From positions 1 through 64,000 of the forward strand of contig JAETTD010000009.1 of assembly GCA_021769295.1 (NCBI GenBank): DNA of 64,000 bases, given 5' to 3'. Source of the DNA: Bacillota bacterium (GTDB lineage: Bacteria; Bacillota; Clostridia; Peptostreptococcales; Anaerovoracaceae). Positions 24,295-33,021 of the stretch are shown here, piece after piece; position 1 is the first letter of the stretch, and the number at the start of each line of letters is the position of its first letter. The position numbers and the translations under genes are program-made. The notes under the pieces are model-generated. The model was not told the origin of the DNA, made no database searches, and worked only from the letters and a program-made list of their open reading frames with translations.

Positions 24295-26655
24295 TTACGC
24301 CATTCCCATTGCCATTCCGATGAGCCTTACAATAAAGGCGCACATCCACGCTATGGCGCATTGTGCAATCACTATTCCCACTGCCCACTTGCCGCCGAGT
24401 TCTCTCTTGATAGAGGCGATTGCAGCCACGCACGGGGTGTACAGAAGGCAGAATACCAAAAGTGAAATCGCACCGAGAGGAGTGATAACCGAAGCTATGC
24501 CGGTTGTAGTGCCAAGCAATACGGATAAAGTTGAAACAACGCTTTCCTTTGCCATAAATCCCGCTATCAGCGCTGTGGAAATTCTCCAGTCTCCAAAGCC
24601 AAGAGGCGTAAATACAGGCGCAATGACGCCCGCTATGATTGCAAGCATGCTGGAATGAGAATCTTCAACTATATCAATCCTAAAATCAAAGGTTTGCAGG
24701 AACCATACCACGATAGAAGCTATAAATATTACCGTAAATGCCCTCTGCAAAAAGTCTTTGGCTTTATCCCATAAAAGATGAGCTACATTTTTAGCTCCCG
24801 GCATTCTGTAATTTGGCAGTTCCATTACAAAAGGCACCGCTTCTCCCTTGAACATAAAGTTCTTTGAAATCAGAGCCACAAGAATTCCGACTATAATTCC
24901 CGTAAAATAAAGCCCTACCATTATCAGGCCGCCTTTTCCCGGGAAAAATGCCGCCGTAAAGAAGCCGTAAATCGGCAGCTTTGCGGTACAGCTCATAAAC
25001 GGAGTCAACATTATGGTCATCTTTCTGTCACGGGCAGACGGCAAAGTTCTGCTGGCCATGACTCCGGGCACCGTACATCCGAATCCTATGAGCATAGGGA
25101 CTATGCTCCTGCCCGAAAGGCCGATTTTTCTCAGAAGCTTATCCATGACGAAGGCTATTCGTGCCATATATCCGCTGTCTTCAAGCATGGACAGGAAGAA
25201 AAACAGCGTAACTATTATCGGTATAAAGCTGAGCACGCTGCCGACCCCGCTGAAAATACCGTCTATTACCAGAGAGTGAAGCACTGCATTGACGTTCATA
25301 TATATCAGCCATGCGTCTACCGTTTGAGTCAGATACTCGATGCCTGATTCCAGAGCGCCCTGAAGCCATGCGCCTATAACGTTAAATGTAAGCCAGAACA
25401 CTAAAGCCATAATGCCCACAAAAGCAGGAATGGCAGTGTACTTGCCTGTAAGAATCTTATCTATTTTTCGACTTCTCTCGTGTTCTTTGCTTTCTTTTGG
25501 TTTAACAACCGTAGCGTCGCAGAGCTTTTGAATAAAGTCAAATCGCATATCTGCGATTGCCGCTGCACGGTCAAGACCTCTTTCCGTTTCCATCTGATTT
25601 ATTATAAGCTCCAGCATATCCTCTTCATGCTGCGTGAGTTTAAGAGCTTTCAGCACCAGTTCATCGCCTTCCACCAACTTGCCTGCTGCAAATCTTACGG
25701 GAATCTTGGCAGCCTTTGCATGGTCTTCTATCAAATGCATTATGCCATGCAAACACCTATGTACCGCACCGCCGTGCTCATCTTTATCGCAGAAATCCGT
25801 TCTTCCCGGTCTTTCCTGATATTGGGCGATGTGCAGCGCATGACCCACAAGCTCGTCTATGCCTTCGTTTTTTGCCGCCGAAATAGGCACTACGGGGATT
25901 CCCAGCATGTTTTCCATTTCGTTGATGTCGATAGTTCCGCCGTTGCCTCTCACCTCGTCCATCATGTTGAGAGCCAGCACGATAGGAATATCAAGCTCCA
26001 TAAGCTGCATTGTCAAATACAGGTTTCTTTCTATGTTTGTAGCGTCTACTATATTTATGATGCCCTTTGGCCTTTCATCCAATATAAATTGTCTTGAAAC
26101 GATTTCTTCGCTGCTGTAAGGTGATAGGGAATAAATGCCCGGCAAATCGGTAACCAAAGTTTCCGGATGATCTTTTATGCTTCCGCTTTTTTGGTCCACG
26201 GTAACACCGGGGAAGTTTCCCACATGCTGGTTTGAACCGGTAAGCTGGTTAAACAATGTTGTTTTGCCGCAATTCTGGTTACCCGCAAGGGCAAAGGTAA
26301 GTTTGACGCCCTTAGGCAGTGGATGTTCGTCCGCCTTAACGTGATAACGTCCCTCTTCTCCCAATCCGGGATGTTCCCTTCTTCTGTTCCTTAAAGGGAC
26401 TCCGCTTTTCTCTCTCGTTTCTTCTGATATTGTTTCTTCATCTATTTCAATTTTCTCTGCATCCGCAAGGCGCAGAGTCAATTCGTATCCGTGTATACGA
26501 AGCTCCATAGGGTCTCCCATGGGCGCATATTTCATAAGTGTGACTTCTGCTCCCGGAATCACTCCCATGTCAAGAAAATGCTGTCTGAGAGAGCCTTCGC
26601 CTCCTACAGTTGTAATAACCGCACTCTTTCCTACTTCTAATTCTCTTAGGGTCAT
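24295..26655 (-). CDS. feoB: Ferrous iron transporter, FeoA-FeoB fusion
   Basis: 786 residues from the ATG at 26655, chosen because GGAGG lies upstream. The first about 75 residues are a FeoA SH3-like domain (MTLRELEVGKSAVI..LDMGVIPG), followed by a linker and the FeoB GTPase (GNQNCGKTTLFNQLTG; DLPGIYSL; later NMMDE as the G4-equivalent motif). About eleven membrane helices, including the Gate segments and the cysteine-containing VPMLIGFGCTVPGVMASR, follow. It imports Fe(II). Fusion of FeoA to FeoB occurs in some anaerobes. No FeoC gene is adjacent, and no Fur box was identified. Confidence 0.95.
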   Translation of the reverse strand: MTLRELEVGKSAVITTVGGEGSLRQHFLDMGVIPGAEVTLMKYAPMGDPMELRIHGYELTLRLADAEKIEIDEETISEETREKSGVPLRNRRREHPGLGEEGRYHVKADEHPLPKGVKLTFALAGNQNCGKTTLFNQLTGSNQHVGNFPGVTVDQKSGSIKDHPETLVTDLPGIYSLSPYSSEEIVSRQFILDERPKGIINIVDATNIERNLYLTMQLMELDIPIVLALNMMDEVRGNGGTIDINEMENMLGIPVVPISAAKNEGIDELVGHALHIAQYQERPGRTDFCDKDEHGGAVHRCLHGIMHLIEDHAKAAKIPVRFAAGKLVEGDELVLKALKLTQHEEDMLELIINQMETERGLDRAAAIADMRFDFIQKLCDATVVKPKESKEHERSRKIDKILTGKYTAIPAFVGIMALVFWLTFNVIGAWLQGALESGIEYLTQTVDAWLIYMNVNAVLHSLVIDGIFSGVGSVLSFIPIIVTLFFFLSMLEDSGYMARIAFVMDKLLRKIGLSGRSIVPMLIGFGCTVPGVMASRTLPSARDRKMTIMLTPFMSCTAKLPIYGFFTAAFFPGKGGLIMVGLYFTGIIVGILVALISKNFMFKGEAVPFVMELPNYRMPGAKNVAHLLWDKAKDFLQRAFTVIFIASIVVWFLQTFDFRIDIVEDSHSSMLAIIAGVIAPVFTPLGFGDWRISTALIAGFMAKESVVSTLSVLLGTTTGIASVITPLGAISLLVFCLLYTPCVAAIASIKRELGGKWAVGIVIAQCAIAWMCAFIVRLIGMAMGMA

Positions 26656-26743
26656 AATGTACTGTTTCCTCCATAATATCTGCACGAGTTATTCTATGCT
26701 AACAGCTTATTTTTGTCAAGTGATGAGGTCCTTGGCAGCAACA

Positions 26744-26768
26744 AAAAGGAGCCTCCTCGGCTCCTTTT
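26744..26768 (-). terminator. Intrinsic terminator between the radical SAM gene and feoAB
   Basis: AAAAGGAGCC pairs with GGCTCCTTTT around a five-base loop, with a T-run on the minus strand. It ends the upstream radical SAM transcript. Confidence 0.82.
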
Positions 26769-26783
26769 CCTGTATCGAATTTT

Positions 26784-28157
26784 TTATTTATGATGTCCTT
26801 CTGCCCAAAGTCTTTCTGCGGTAGGCCTCCATTCATTTGCGTAATCCACACATTTGCTGCAAAGGTGCTCGCATGTTTCGGGAGCTTCCAGGTCTGTGGA
26901 CTTTGCACCTGTTTCTTTTACCAGTTTCTGCAATATTTCAGGATTCTCCAGCATCGGGCAAGGTCTTAAATGATTGTCATTAAACGGCTGACCGTCTTTA
27001 TATGCCAGGAACAGCGGCTGCTGCAAACACTCAAGCAGCGATTTTTCCTTGATATTTGCTCCGGAATAGTGAATAAACACGCAAGGCTCCACATCGCCGT
27101 TGGCATTGATATGACAGTATCTCTCTCCTGCTGCAATACAGCCGTGCACAAATTCTCCGTCATTCTGGAAGTCTATCGCAAACAGTTCCTTGCCTCCTTC
27201 AAGACCTCTTATCTCCCTTACTTTGTTATACATGTATTCTCTCTGCTCCGGCGTTAAAAGAAGATTGGTATCCGCATTTACGCCCACCGGCATATAGTGG
27301 AAATACCATGCAAATACACAGCCTTTATCAATGAGCATGTCAAGGAACTCATCTCCCGTTACCGTCAGGTAGTTTTTGCTGGTATAGCAGATTGAAACGC
27401 CGAAAGGAATATGATTTTCGTGCATCAGGTCCATGGCCGCCAGAGCCTTTTTATAATGCCCTTCGCCACGTCTTCCGTCATTGCTTTCTTCAAATCCCTC
27501 TATGCTGACGGATACAAAGAAGTTACCTACCCGTAGCAAATCTTTGCAGAATTGCTCATCTATGAGGGTTCCGTTGGTAAATGCGTGAAACGCTACATCT
27601 TTATGTTTTTCGCACAGCTTAATTATATCGTCCTTGCGCACCAGAGGTTCACCTCCGGTAAACAGATAAGCATAGATTCCCAGTTCCTTACCTTCGGTAA
27701 TCACCTTATCCATTTCTTCAAAAGACAGGTTCAATCTGTTGCCGTATTCGGCCGCCCAGCATCCTGTACAATGCATATTGCAGGCCGTTGTCGGATCCAT
27801 GAGCACTATCCACGGAATGTTGCATCCGTATTTTTCCTTCATCTCCAGAGAAGTCTTGTATCCTCTGAAGCCTGCTTCATATCCTGCATTAAGCAAAAAC
27901 GTTTTCAAAATATGAGGGTCTACATCTTCCAATATTCTATTGGTATATCTTGCCCACTTGCTGTCAGGCGAACATGCCAGTTCTCTGAGCATTGCATATG
28001 ATGAAGCCTCCCACGAATCCCCCAGTATTTTTTCTATTCTATCTACAAGTGTGAGCACCTCTTTTGAAATATCTCCTTTTTTGCTTTTGTTTATTATGGA
28101 GCTCAGTACCATTTCAAAAGCTTTTCTTTCTGCTATATGTGCCAGATTCTTTGCCAT
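26784..28157 (-). CDS. Radical SAM protein with SPASM-like C-terminal cysteines
   Basis: 457 residues. The radical SAM 4Fe-4S motif is C126-x3-C130-x2-C133 in TACNMHCTGCWA, followed by FTGGEPLV. The C-terminal part has further cysteines (RYCHINANGDVEPCVF, RPCPMLEN, CEHLCSKC) that resemble a SPASM or twitch auxiliary cluster domain. The first 115 residues are a helical extension typical of this subfamily. Such enzymes modify peptides, lipids or cofactors; there is no peptide substrate gene next to it, so the reaction is unknown. AAGGAAGGGG precedes the ATG. It appears monocistronic, ended by the terminator at 26744-26768. Confidence 0.88.
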   Translation of the reverse strand: MAKNLAHIAERKAFEMVLSSIINKSKKGDISKEVLTLVDRIEKILGDSWEASSYAMLRELACSPDSKWARYTNRILEDVDPHILKTFLLNAGYEAGFRGYKTSLEMKEKYGCNIPWIVLMDPTTACNMHCTGCWAAEYGNRLNLSFEEMDKVITEGKELGIYAYLFTGGEPLVRKDDIIKLCEKHKDVAFHAFTNGTLIDEQFCKDLLRVGNFFVSVSIEGFEESNDGRRGEGHYKKALAAMDLMHENHIPFGVSICYTSKNYLTVTGDEFLDMLIDKGCVFAWYFHYMPVGVNADTNLLLTPEQREYMYNKVREIRGLEGGKELFAIDFQNDGEFVHGCIAAGERYCHINANGDVEPCVFIHYSGANIKEKSLLECLQQPLFLAYKDGQPFNDNHLRPCPMLENPEILQKLVKETGAKSTDLEAPETCEHLCSKCVDYANEWRPTAERLWAEGHHK

Positions 28158-28222
28158 ATAAAAAACCCCTTCCTTAATCTTTGTCTATATTATATATTTT
28201 TTCAATATTTATTTATATATAC

Positions 28223-28258
28223 AAAAAAAGAAATTTGCCCAAAGTTTGGACAAATTTC
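28223..28258 (-). terminator. Intrinsic terminator of the LysR-type gene upstream of nhaC
   Basis: GAAATTTG (28230-28237) pairs with CAAATTTC (28251-28258), with an inner CCAA/TTGG, and on the minus strand it is followed by seven T. Confidence 0.8.
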
Positions 28259-28279
28259 GTGTTTTGTAGCATATGTTTT

Positions 28280-29170
28280 TTAGATTAAATCTTTATCACC
28301 AAGCATTCTGATAAACTCTCCCATTATCGGGTTAATCCATTTGTTTTTGCTGCACATATAATGCACATAGAGGTCGACTTCAATTTCATCAGTTTTAACT
28401 TCTGCAAGCTTTCCGTTTTTGATATAGTCGGATGCTATGTATTCAGGTATGAATGTCGTTCCGAATCCTCCGAGAAGTACATTGACAATAGCTTCAACAG
28501 ACCCAATCTCCATTGCCGGGCGCAATTCGAGGCCCCTTTTTTTAAGTTCTCTTTCCAGCATAGCGCAGTATCCGATGCTGCGGTCTGCGATTATAAGCTG
28601 GTTTTCAACAAGATCTTTCAAACTTATATGCTCACGCTCAAGTAAGGGATTCTTTGGATGAGTTACAAACAGAACGTTCTCCTTTTTTCTGTACACCGTG
28701 CGAAATTCCGGGTAAGCGCTTCCGTCGTCGATTTCCACGAGAAAATCAAATTCATCACGTTTGAGTTTAAGAGTCGTATCCTCAGGAAAATCCGAGACCT
28801 TTACCATAATGTTCACACCGGGGTGAAGCTTTTGGAATCTGAGTAGAAATTCAGGAAGAATAGCTGCTGCATATGAGGATGCGGAGCAAATTCTCAATTC
28901 TCCCATAAGCTCATCTAAATGGCGTATACTCTGCAAAGCTTCTTCCTCAACTTTAAGCATGTTGAGCGCATGGGGCATGAAATTTTTACCTGCATCAGTC
29001 AGATATATGCGTTTTCCTATTCTGTCAAACAGAGGGACGCCAAGTTCCTCTTCAAGAGCTTTAATGTGCGCCGTTACGGTAGCTTGCGAATAGCCGATGC
29101 CGGAAGCAGCCTTGGTGAAGCTGTTGAACTCCACCACCTTTACGAATGTTTTTATGTTTCTTATTTCCAT
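28280..29170 (-). CDS. LysR-type transcriptional regulator
   Basis: 296 residues from the ATG at 29170; the open frame extends upstream, but the conserved LysR start (MEIRNIKTFVKVVE) fixes the beginning. The winged helix-turn-helix covers residues 1-60 (FTKAASGIGYSQATVTAHIKALEEELGVPLFDR), followed by the two-lobed effector domain. It is divergent from the NhaC-family antiporter gene, the usual layout for a LysR regulator and its target. The effector is unknown. Confidence 0.9.
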   Translation of the reverse strand: MEIRNIKTFVKVVEFNSFTKAASGIGYSQATVTAHIKALEEELGVPLFDRIGKRIYLTDAGKNFMPHALNMLKVEEEALQSIRHLDELMGELRICSASSYAAAILPEFLLRFQKLHPGVNIMVKVSDFPEDTTLKLKRDEFDFLVEIDDGSAYPEFRTVYRKKENVLFVTHPKNPLLEREHISLKDLVENQLIIADRSIGYCAMLERELKKRGLELRPAMEIGSVEAIVNVLLGGFGTTFIPEYIASDYIKNGKLAEVKTDEIEVDLYVHYMCSKNKWINPIMGEFIRMLGDKDLI

Positions 29171-29216
29171 ATTATATAATTCGCCTTTTTCTATCGATAT
29201 GATTAAAACGATTGAT

Positions 29217-29245
29217 TTTACAAATCTATTATATACCCTTATACT
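29217..29245 (+). promoter_or_regulatory. Promoter of the nhaC-family gene
   Basis: TTTACA (29217-29222) and TATACT (29240-29245) are 17 bases apart. Transcription would start near 29252, leaving a leader of about 135 bases. Confidence 0.55.
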
Positions 29246-29251
29246 ATAATT

Positions 29252-29387
29252 ACAAGAAACAATTACGCAAACGGGATCCCATAACCTTATAAGCCCATAA
29301 ATAAGTCCTTTATGTGACCCGTTTGCCACTGTCTTCGGGGGCTTTTAGGCCACGACGCATCAATTTAATTTAACCGAGGTTAATAAC
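29252..29387 (+). ncRNA. Structured 5' leader of the nhaC-family gene (candidate cis-regulatory RNA)
   Basis: GCAAACGGG (29267-29275) is perfectly complementary to CCCGTTTGC (29318-29326), a 9-bp stem right after the predicted start of transcription. Inside it CATAAA (29296-29301) pairs with TTTATG (29309-29314). The unpaired CCC at 29278-29280 could contact GGGG at 29337-29340. I cannot match it to a named riboswitch class. Alternatively the inverted repeat could be DNA-binding sites of the divergent LysR regulator. Confidence 0.4.
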
Positions 29388-30728
29388 ATGGACAACATCT
29401 TTGCATTTGTGCCCCTTATTACACTGATATTGCTGGCACTTTTTACAAAGAACATGGCAGTTTCAATGGTAACGGCCGTGTTTTTCGCTATGCTGTTTTT
29501 GCACAAGGGTAACATCCTTAGCGGGACAATAGAAGCATTTTATGACACCCTGTCTGACTCGTCATTTCAGTTCTGCCTGATTCTGATAGTTCTGTTCGGA
29601 GGAATTATCGAACTGTTTCAGCAGTCAGGCGCTCTCCAGGGATTCGGAAATCTCATATCCAAATATGCCAAGGGGCAGAAAAAAGTCATGATTCTGGCAT
29701 GGTTCATGTCGGCTATCATGTTCGTTGATGAATACCTGAACTCAATTACGGTCACATTTTCAATGAGAAATATAACGGACCAGAATGGTATTCCAAGGGA
29801 GCACCTGGCATTTCAGGCTCACACCATGGCATGCTGCCTTTGTGCCGCAGTCCCTTTTACCAGCTGGATAGGCTTCTCCCTGAGTCTGGTCAAAGACTAT
29901 GGCATGGGATTTGAAGAGTATGTTAAATCTATTCCTTTTATGTTCTATCCTCTTTTCATGATGCTTATTGCTCTGCTGGTTGCGGCAGGGATAGTGCCCA
30001 AACTGGGTCATCTGCGAAAAGCCTACAGGCGTATTGAAGAGGGCGGGCCGGCCTTTCTGGATGAGGGCGCTGAAAATCTCGTGGACATCGGTTCCGTTGA
30101 AGATGTAACGCCAAGTCCGGCAATAAACGCTCTGCTTCCCATAGCTGTTCTGGTGGCAGGCGTTCTGATATTTGATAATGATTTGATACACGGACTGGTG
30201 CTTGCGCTGGCATGTCAGCTGATACTGTACATTCCGCAGAAGATAATGACAATTCCGGAGTTTTTTGAAACGTTTTTTAACGGGGCAAAAGGCATGACGA
30301 ACATAGGAATAATTGTTTTCCTCGGCTTTACGTTAAGTACGGCAAATGAACAGCTTGGTTTCTTTGATATAGTTATCGGAGGCGTAGGCGGTTCTGTCCC
30401 GCCGGTGCTGATACCGATAATTGCCTTTCTTCTTGTGGCCTTCTGTGTGTTTGCAGTCGGCGGATGCTGGGTAGTAATGCTTATCACCATGCCGGTATTT
30501 GTGCCGCTGGCAATGACAGCGGGAGCTTCTATTCCGCTGACGGTCGCTGCGGTAATGAGCGGAATATGTCTTGGCTACAGCCTTTGCTTCTACGCAGACA
30601 CGGTTTTCATGTGCACTGCGGGAACCAAGGTTCCAAACATAACCATAATCAAGACCATACTTCCGTATGCAGCCATTGCCGGGGTTTTGTCCTGCGTCGG
30701 ATACGCTGTCTGCGGGCTGGTGATGTGA
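29388..30728 (+). CDS. NhaC-family Na+/H+ antiporter-like protein
   Basis: 446 residues with about 11 membrane helices. The segment FVDEYLNSITVTFSMRNITD and the later GGCWVVMLITMPVFVPLA match the NhaC / ion transporter superfamily, which exchanges sodium for protons or sodium-lactate for malate-proton. NhaC proteins cannot be given a precise substrate without tests. The gene has a 135-base structured leader and is divergent from a LysR gene. It ends in a hairpin terminator at 30742-30778. Confidence 0.88.
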   Translation: MDNIFAFVPLITLILLALFTKNMAVSMVTAVFFAMLFLHKGNILSGTIEAFYDTLSDSSFQFCLILIVLFGGIIELFQQSGALQGFGNLISKYAKGQKKVMILAWFMSAIMFVDEYLNSITVTFSMRNITDQNGIPREHLAFQAHTMACCLCAAVPFTSWIGFSLSLVKDYGMGFEEYVKSIPFMFYPLFMMLIALLVAAGIVPKLGHLRKAYRRIEEGGPAFLDEGAENLVDIGSVEDVTPSPAINALLPIAVLVAGVLIFDNDLIHGLVLALACQLILYIPQKIMTIPEFFETFFNGAKGMTNIGIIVFLGFTLSTANEQLGFFDIVIGGVGGSVPPVLIPIIAFLLVAFCVFAVGGCWVVMLITMPVFVPLAMTAGASIPLTVAAVMSGICLGYSLCFYADTVFMCTAGTKVPNITIIKTILPYAAIAGVLSCVGYAVCGLVM

Positions 30729-30741
30729 GTTTGTCAAGAGA

Positions 30742-30778
30742 AAAACCCCTGCGGTTGCAAAGCAACTTTAGGGGTTTC
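30742..30778. terminator. Bidirectional terminator between nhaC and the minus-strand RNA candidate
   Basis: AACCCCT (30744-30750) pairs with AGGGGTT (30770-30776), with an inner GTTGC/GCAAC stem. T-runs are present in both directions and are longer on the minus strand. Confidence 0.82.
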
Positions 30779-31007
30779 ATAGTCTCAAGTTGTTCAAATA
30801 ATAGCTCATATACCCGCTCTCCCTCCCGAAACTGCCCAGTTTTTGCTCATCCTCATTCGCAAAAACCTGTCCGTTTTCCTGCCGAGCAAAGTCGGGTGCC
30901 AAGAGGTAAGCCCCTGTGGAAACCCCGGACAACAAAACAGTCGGTATGCTGCCCTCTCCGGGAGCATACCGCCGTTTGTTGTTATCCGGCCCTCCTCTTT
31001 CTTCGTT
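30742..31007 (-). ncRNA. Candidate structured small RNA
   Basis: No convincing protein is encoded in this gene-free stretch. On the minus strand a -10 box TATAAT (31014-31019) is followed by about 265 bases that end in a terminator. A long hairpin spans 30925-30989 (outer CCGGA/TCCGG, then ACAACAAA/TTTGTTGT, inner CGGTATGCT/AGCATACCG). Two smaller stems follow: CCGA/TCGG at 30882-30895 and GTTTTTGC/GCAAAAAC at 30839-30866. The size is that of 6S or large SRP RNA, but I could not find the diagnostic motifs of SRP RNA, RNase P RNA or tmRNA. 6S RNA remains a possibility. The -35 box is poor. Confidence 0.45.
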
Positions 31008-31109
31008 TCGTGAATTATACTACAGTTCTGCTTCAGTTTATACTCCTCGGTGGCAGAATCCATTTTATTCTTTACTAAAAAGCGTCCTGTTCTATCAAAT
31101 CAGCAATTT

Positions 31110-31313
31110 TTAAGAATACATTTCTACATCTGCGACAAACAGCAGATGCAGTATTGCGCCTATTGTCAAGAATAGTCCCATTAAAGTGTACATAACGTTT
31201 GCTGCAATACGTTCTTTTCCTAACAGCCCCGTTATTCCCAAATACAGAAAAACAAATCCGAAGGTGTAGGGGGCTAAAACTCTTGTCAGAATTTTCAATC
31301 CAAACTGGCTCAT
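31110..31313 (-). CDS. Small membrane protein with two helices
   Basis: 67 residues from the ATG at 31313, which follows GAGGAGG. Two hydrophobic segments, about residues 14-30 and 39-60, suggest a small integral membrane protein. I recognise no family. It lies 14 bp after the frameshifted secreted-protein gene and is likely cotranscribed with it. Confidence 0.65.
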   Translation of the reverse strand: MSQFGLKILTRVLAPYTFGFVFLYLGITGLLGKERIAANVMYTLMGLFLTIGAILHLLFVADVEMYS

Positions 31314-31327
31314 ATTTACCTCCTCAA

Positions 31328-32438
31328 TCAATTTGTTCCTTTAAAGGTGAGCGTGGCCTTGTAGCCGATTCCCTGAACCCATCTTCCGCCTTGATGTTTA
31401 TAGATTGCCCATTTGTCACATACAAGAGAAACTTTTGTGTATGCATATCCTTTGTAGGCTTGATATGTACAGTAGGCCGATAATCCGAATAACGCCCAGT
31501 TAAGTCCAGGGATTACATTAGATCCGAGTTTCGCTACAATTAACGAAACTGCTTTTTCTTTTGCCTTCTTCGTTAAAACAGCAGATGCTGCCGAGGCTCC
31601 AAGCCCGGGAAGCCCTAAGGCTGCATTATTTAAATTAAACGATTTTGACAACACCGTTTCAAGCTTATGATTTTTAGGTCTTGCAGTCATAGTCGGATCT
31701 GCAACAACGGGAAATACACTGTCATCATTGAAATAAACAGTTTGAATTAATACATTTCCATTTACTTTATAACTTGTTTCTATTTTTTTACCATTAGCAT
31801 CCTTTGCCCATGCAGGTTCGATTACGGCAACAATATCTAAAAGCTCTTTCCCTGTTTCTGTATCAATATACATATTATTCTTATCAACTATATATATATC
31901 CTTTTTCTGCATTTTTTGTTCCATAATATTCCTCAGAGGTCATTAATCCATATCCTGCCGGAAGATTATAATCAAATTCATATTCTTTAGAAGCCTTTTC
32001 ATCTTTTATGACAATCATACTTCTTATCCCCTCAATAGTCAAGCCGCATTGTTCCTTACGGATGGCCTGCACCACAACGGATACATCCTCTTCCCCATTA
32101 TAAATGACAGTCCCTTTTTCAGTTACCTCAGCGTTAGCGTTCTTGATGTCTTTTGGTAGTCCAATCGAAAACCTTGTTCCGGCAAAGGTTTCTAAATCGA
32201 TTGCCCCAGAGCCGTTTTGCGGGATACCCAAGTTTACTGCCTCTCCTTTAACAGTTAAGTTTATTCCGCAAGAGTCAATATCGGGATTAACCTCTCCTGT
32301 TCCCACAATATTCTCAACTATATCTGCTTGGTGTTCCGTACTCGTTGGATTTTCTTCAATAGCTTCTGCTGCTATCGCTATCCCATTTGACGATAGGACT
32401 ATTGATAAAGTTAAAATACCTGCTAATAATTTTTTCAT
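31328..32438 (-). pseudogene. Secreted protein gene split by a frameshift in a TA repeat
   Basis: Two overlapping open frames form one protein of about 370 residues. The 5' part (31884-32438) has a signal peptide (MKKLLAGILTLSIVLSS..) and reads to EEYYGTKNAEKGYIY then stops. The 3' part (31328-31924, another frame) continues naturally with IVDKNNMYIDTETG, EPAWAKDANG and FPVVADP, segments that in related clostridial secreted proteins follow directly. The break falls in an alternating TA tract of 11 bases (31889-31899); one extra TA unit restores the frame. The C-terminal 100 residues are Gly/Ala-rich and hydrophobic. AAGGTGTGGCAAT-type spacing precedes the ATG at 32438. It follows a small secreted-protein gene, divergent from an ECF sigma operon. 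The function is unknown; the shift may be slippage, phase variation or a sequencing error. Confidence 0.7.
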
Positions 32439-32463
32439 ATTGCCACACCTTTTCTTTTTTAAT

Positions 32464-32883
32464 TCATCTGTAAATTATGGTTCTACTATACTTTGTTACA
32501 GTCTCCTTATCATTACTGCCATAAGCTGTGCAAATCGCCTTTGCTCTGTACTTATAACCTTTTGCTACTGTCCGTGTTTTCGATATTGATGCAGACACTG
32601 TTTCTCCGGAATATACCCAGTCAGCTATAGTTATCCATCTTCCATTTTTATACTGTTGCAAATACAGCTGTACTGATGTTTCGGTTGTTTTCCCGATTTT
32701 TCCAGTTATCCTTCCTGACACTTTGACAGAACTGCCCGAAAGAGAAATTGCTGCTGATGCTGACATATAATTTTTTGCCATGGGTTCAAATTTTTCTTCT
32801 ATCTTAACTGCTCCGTATACAGTTGTAACAGAAAATAATATGATGACGCACACGCTCACCCACAGCTTTTTATGTTTTCTCAT
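32464..32883 (-). CDS. Small secreted protein, related to the one at 55130
   Basis: 139 residues. An N-terminal signal/anchor segment (KKLWVSVCVIILFSVTTVYG) is followed by a beta-rich domain of about 100 residues. The pattern VQLYLQQYKNGRW ... GYKYRAKAI ... TKYSRT resembles VVVYLQKLSNGSW ... GTTYRIKCV ... TSYSKT in the protein at 55130-55561. Both lie next to an ECF sigma / anti-sigma pair. GGGGAG precedes the ATG. No enzyme motif is seen; a fibronectin-like beta sandwich is possible. Confidence 0.72.
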   Translation of the reverse strand: MRKHKKLWVSVCVIILFSVTTVYGAVKIEEKFEPMAKNYMSASAAISLSGSSVKVSGRITGKIGKTTETSVQLYLQQYKNGRWITIADWVYSGETVSASISKTRTVAKGYKYRAKAICTAYGSNDKETVTKYSRTIIYR

Positions 32884-32981
32884 ATTTTTTAACTCCCCTT
32901 TCTTAAAATATTGTCATACATAATAACTTGACTATATATCGTTTCGGGACATGCAAGTTAAAATTTTATTTGCAGCTACAT

Positions 32982-32993
32982 ATGTGATATAAT
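32982..32993 (+). promoter_or_regulatory. Extended -10 promoter of the ECF sigma gene
   Basis: ATGTGATATAAT ends in TATAAT (32988-32993) with the extended TGA. No good -35 box is present. It lies 28 bases before the sigma start codon. Confidence 0.45.
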
Positions 32994-33021
32994 GAACTTA
33001 ATTTGCAAAACAGGAGGGGTC

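Noticed and set aside
29318-29355. Cobalamin riboswitch, because of GCCACTG followed by a G-rich stretch
   Set aside because: The rest of the conserved cobalamin core (including the GCCAGGAGACC-type B12 box) is absent and the leader is too short.
30742-31007. SRP RNA, RNase P RNA or tmRNA
   Set aside because: The SRP GGAAGGAAGCAGCC-type loop, the RNase P GAGGAAAGUCC element and the tmRNA TTCGAATC end are all missing.
30806-31063. An 85-codon open frame on the minus strand
   Set aside because: No good ribosome site or protein-like pattern; the stretch is better explained by stable RNA stems.
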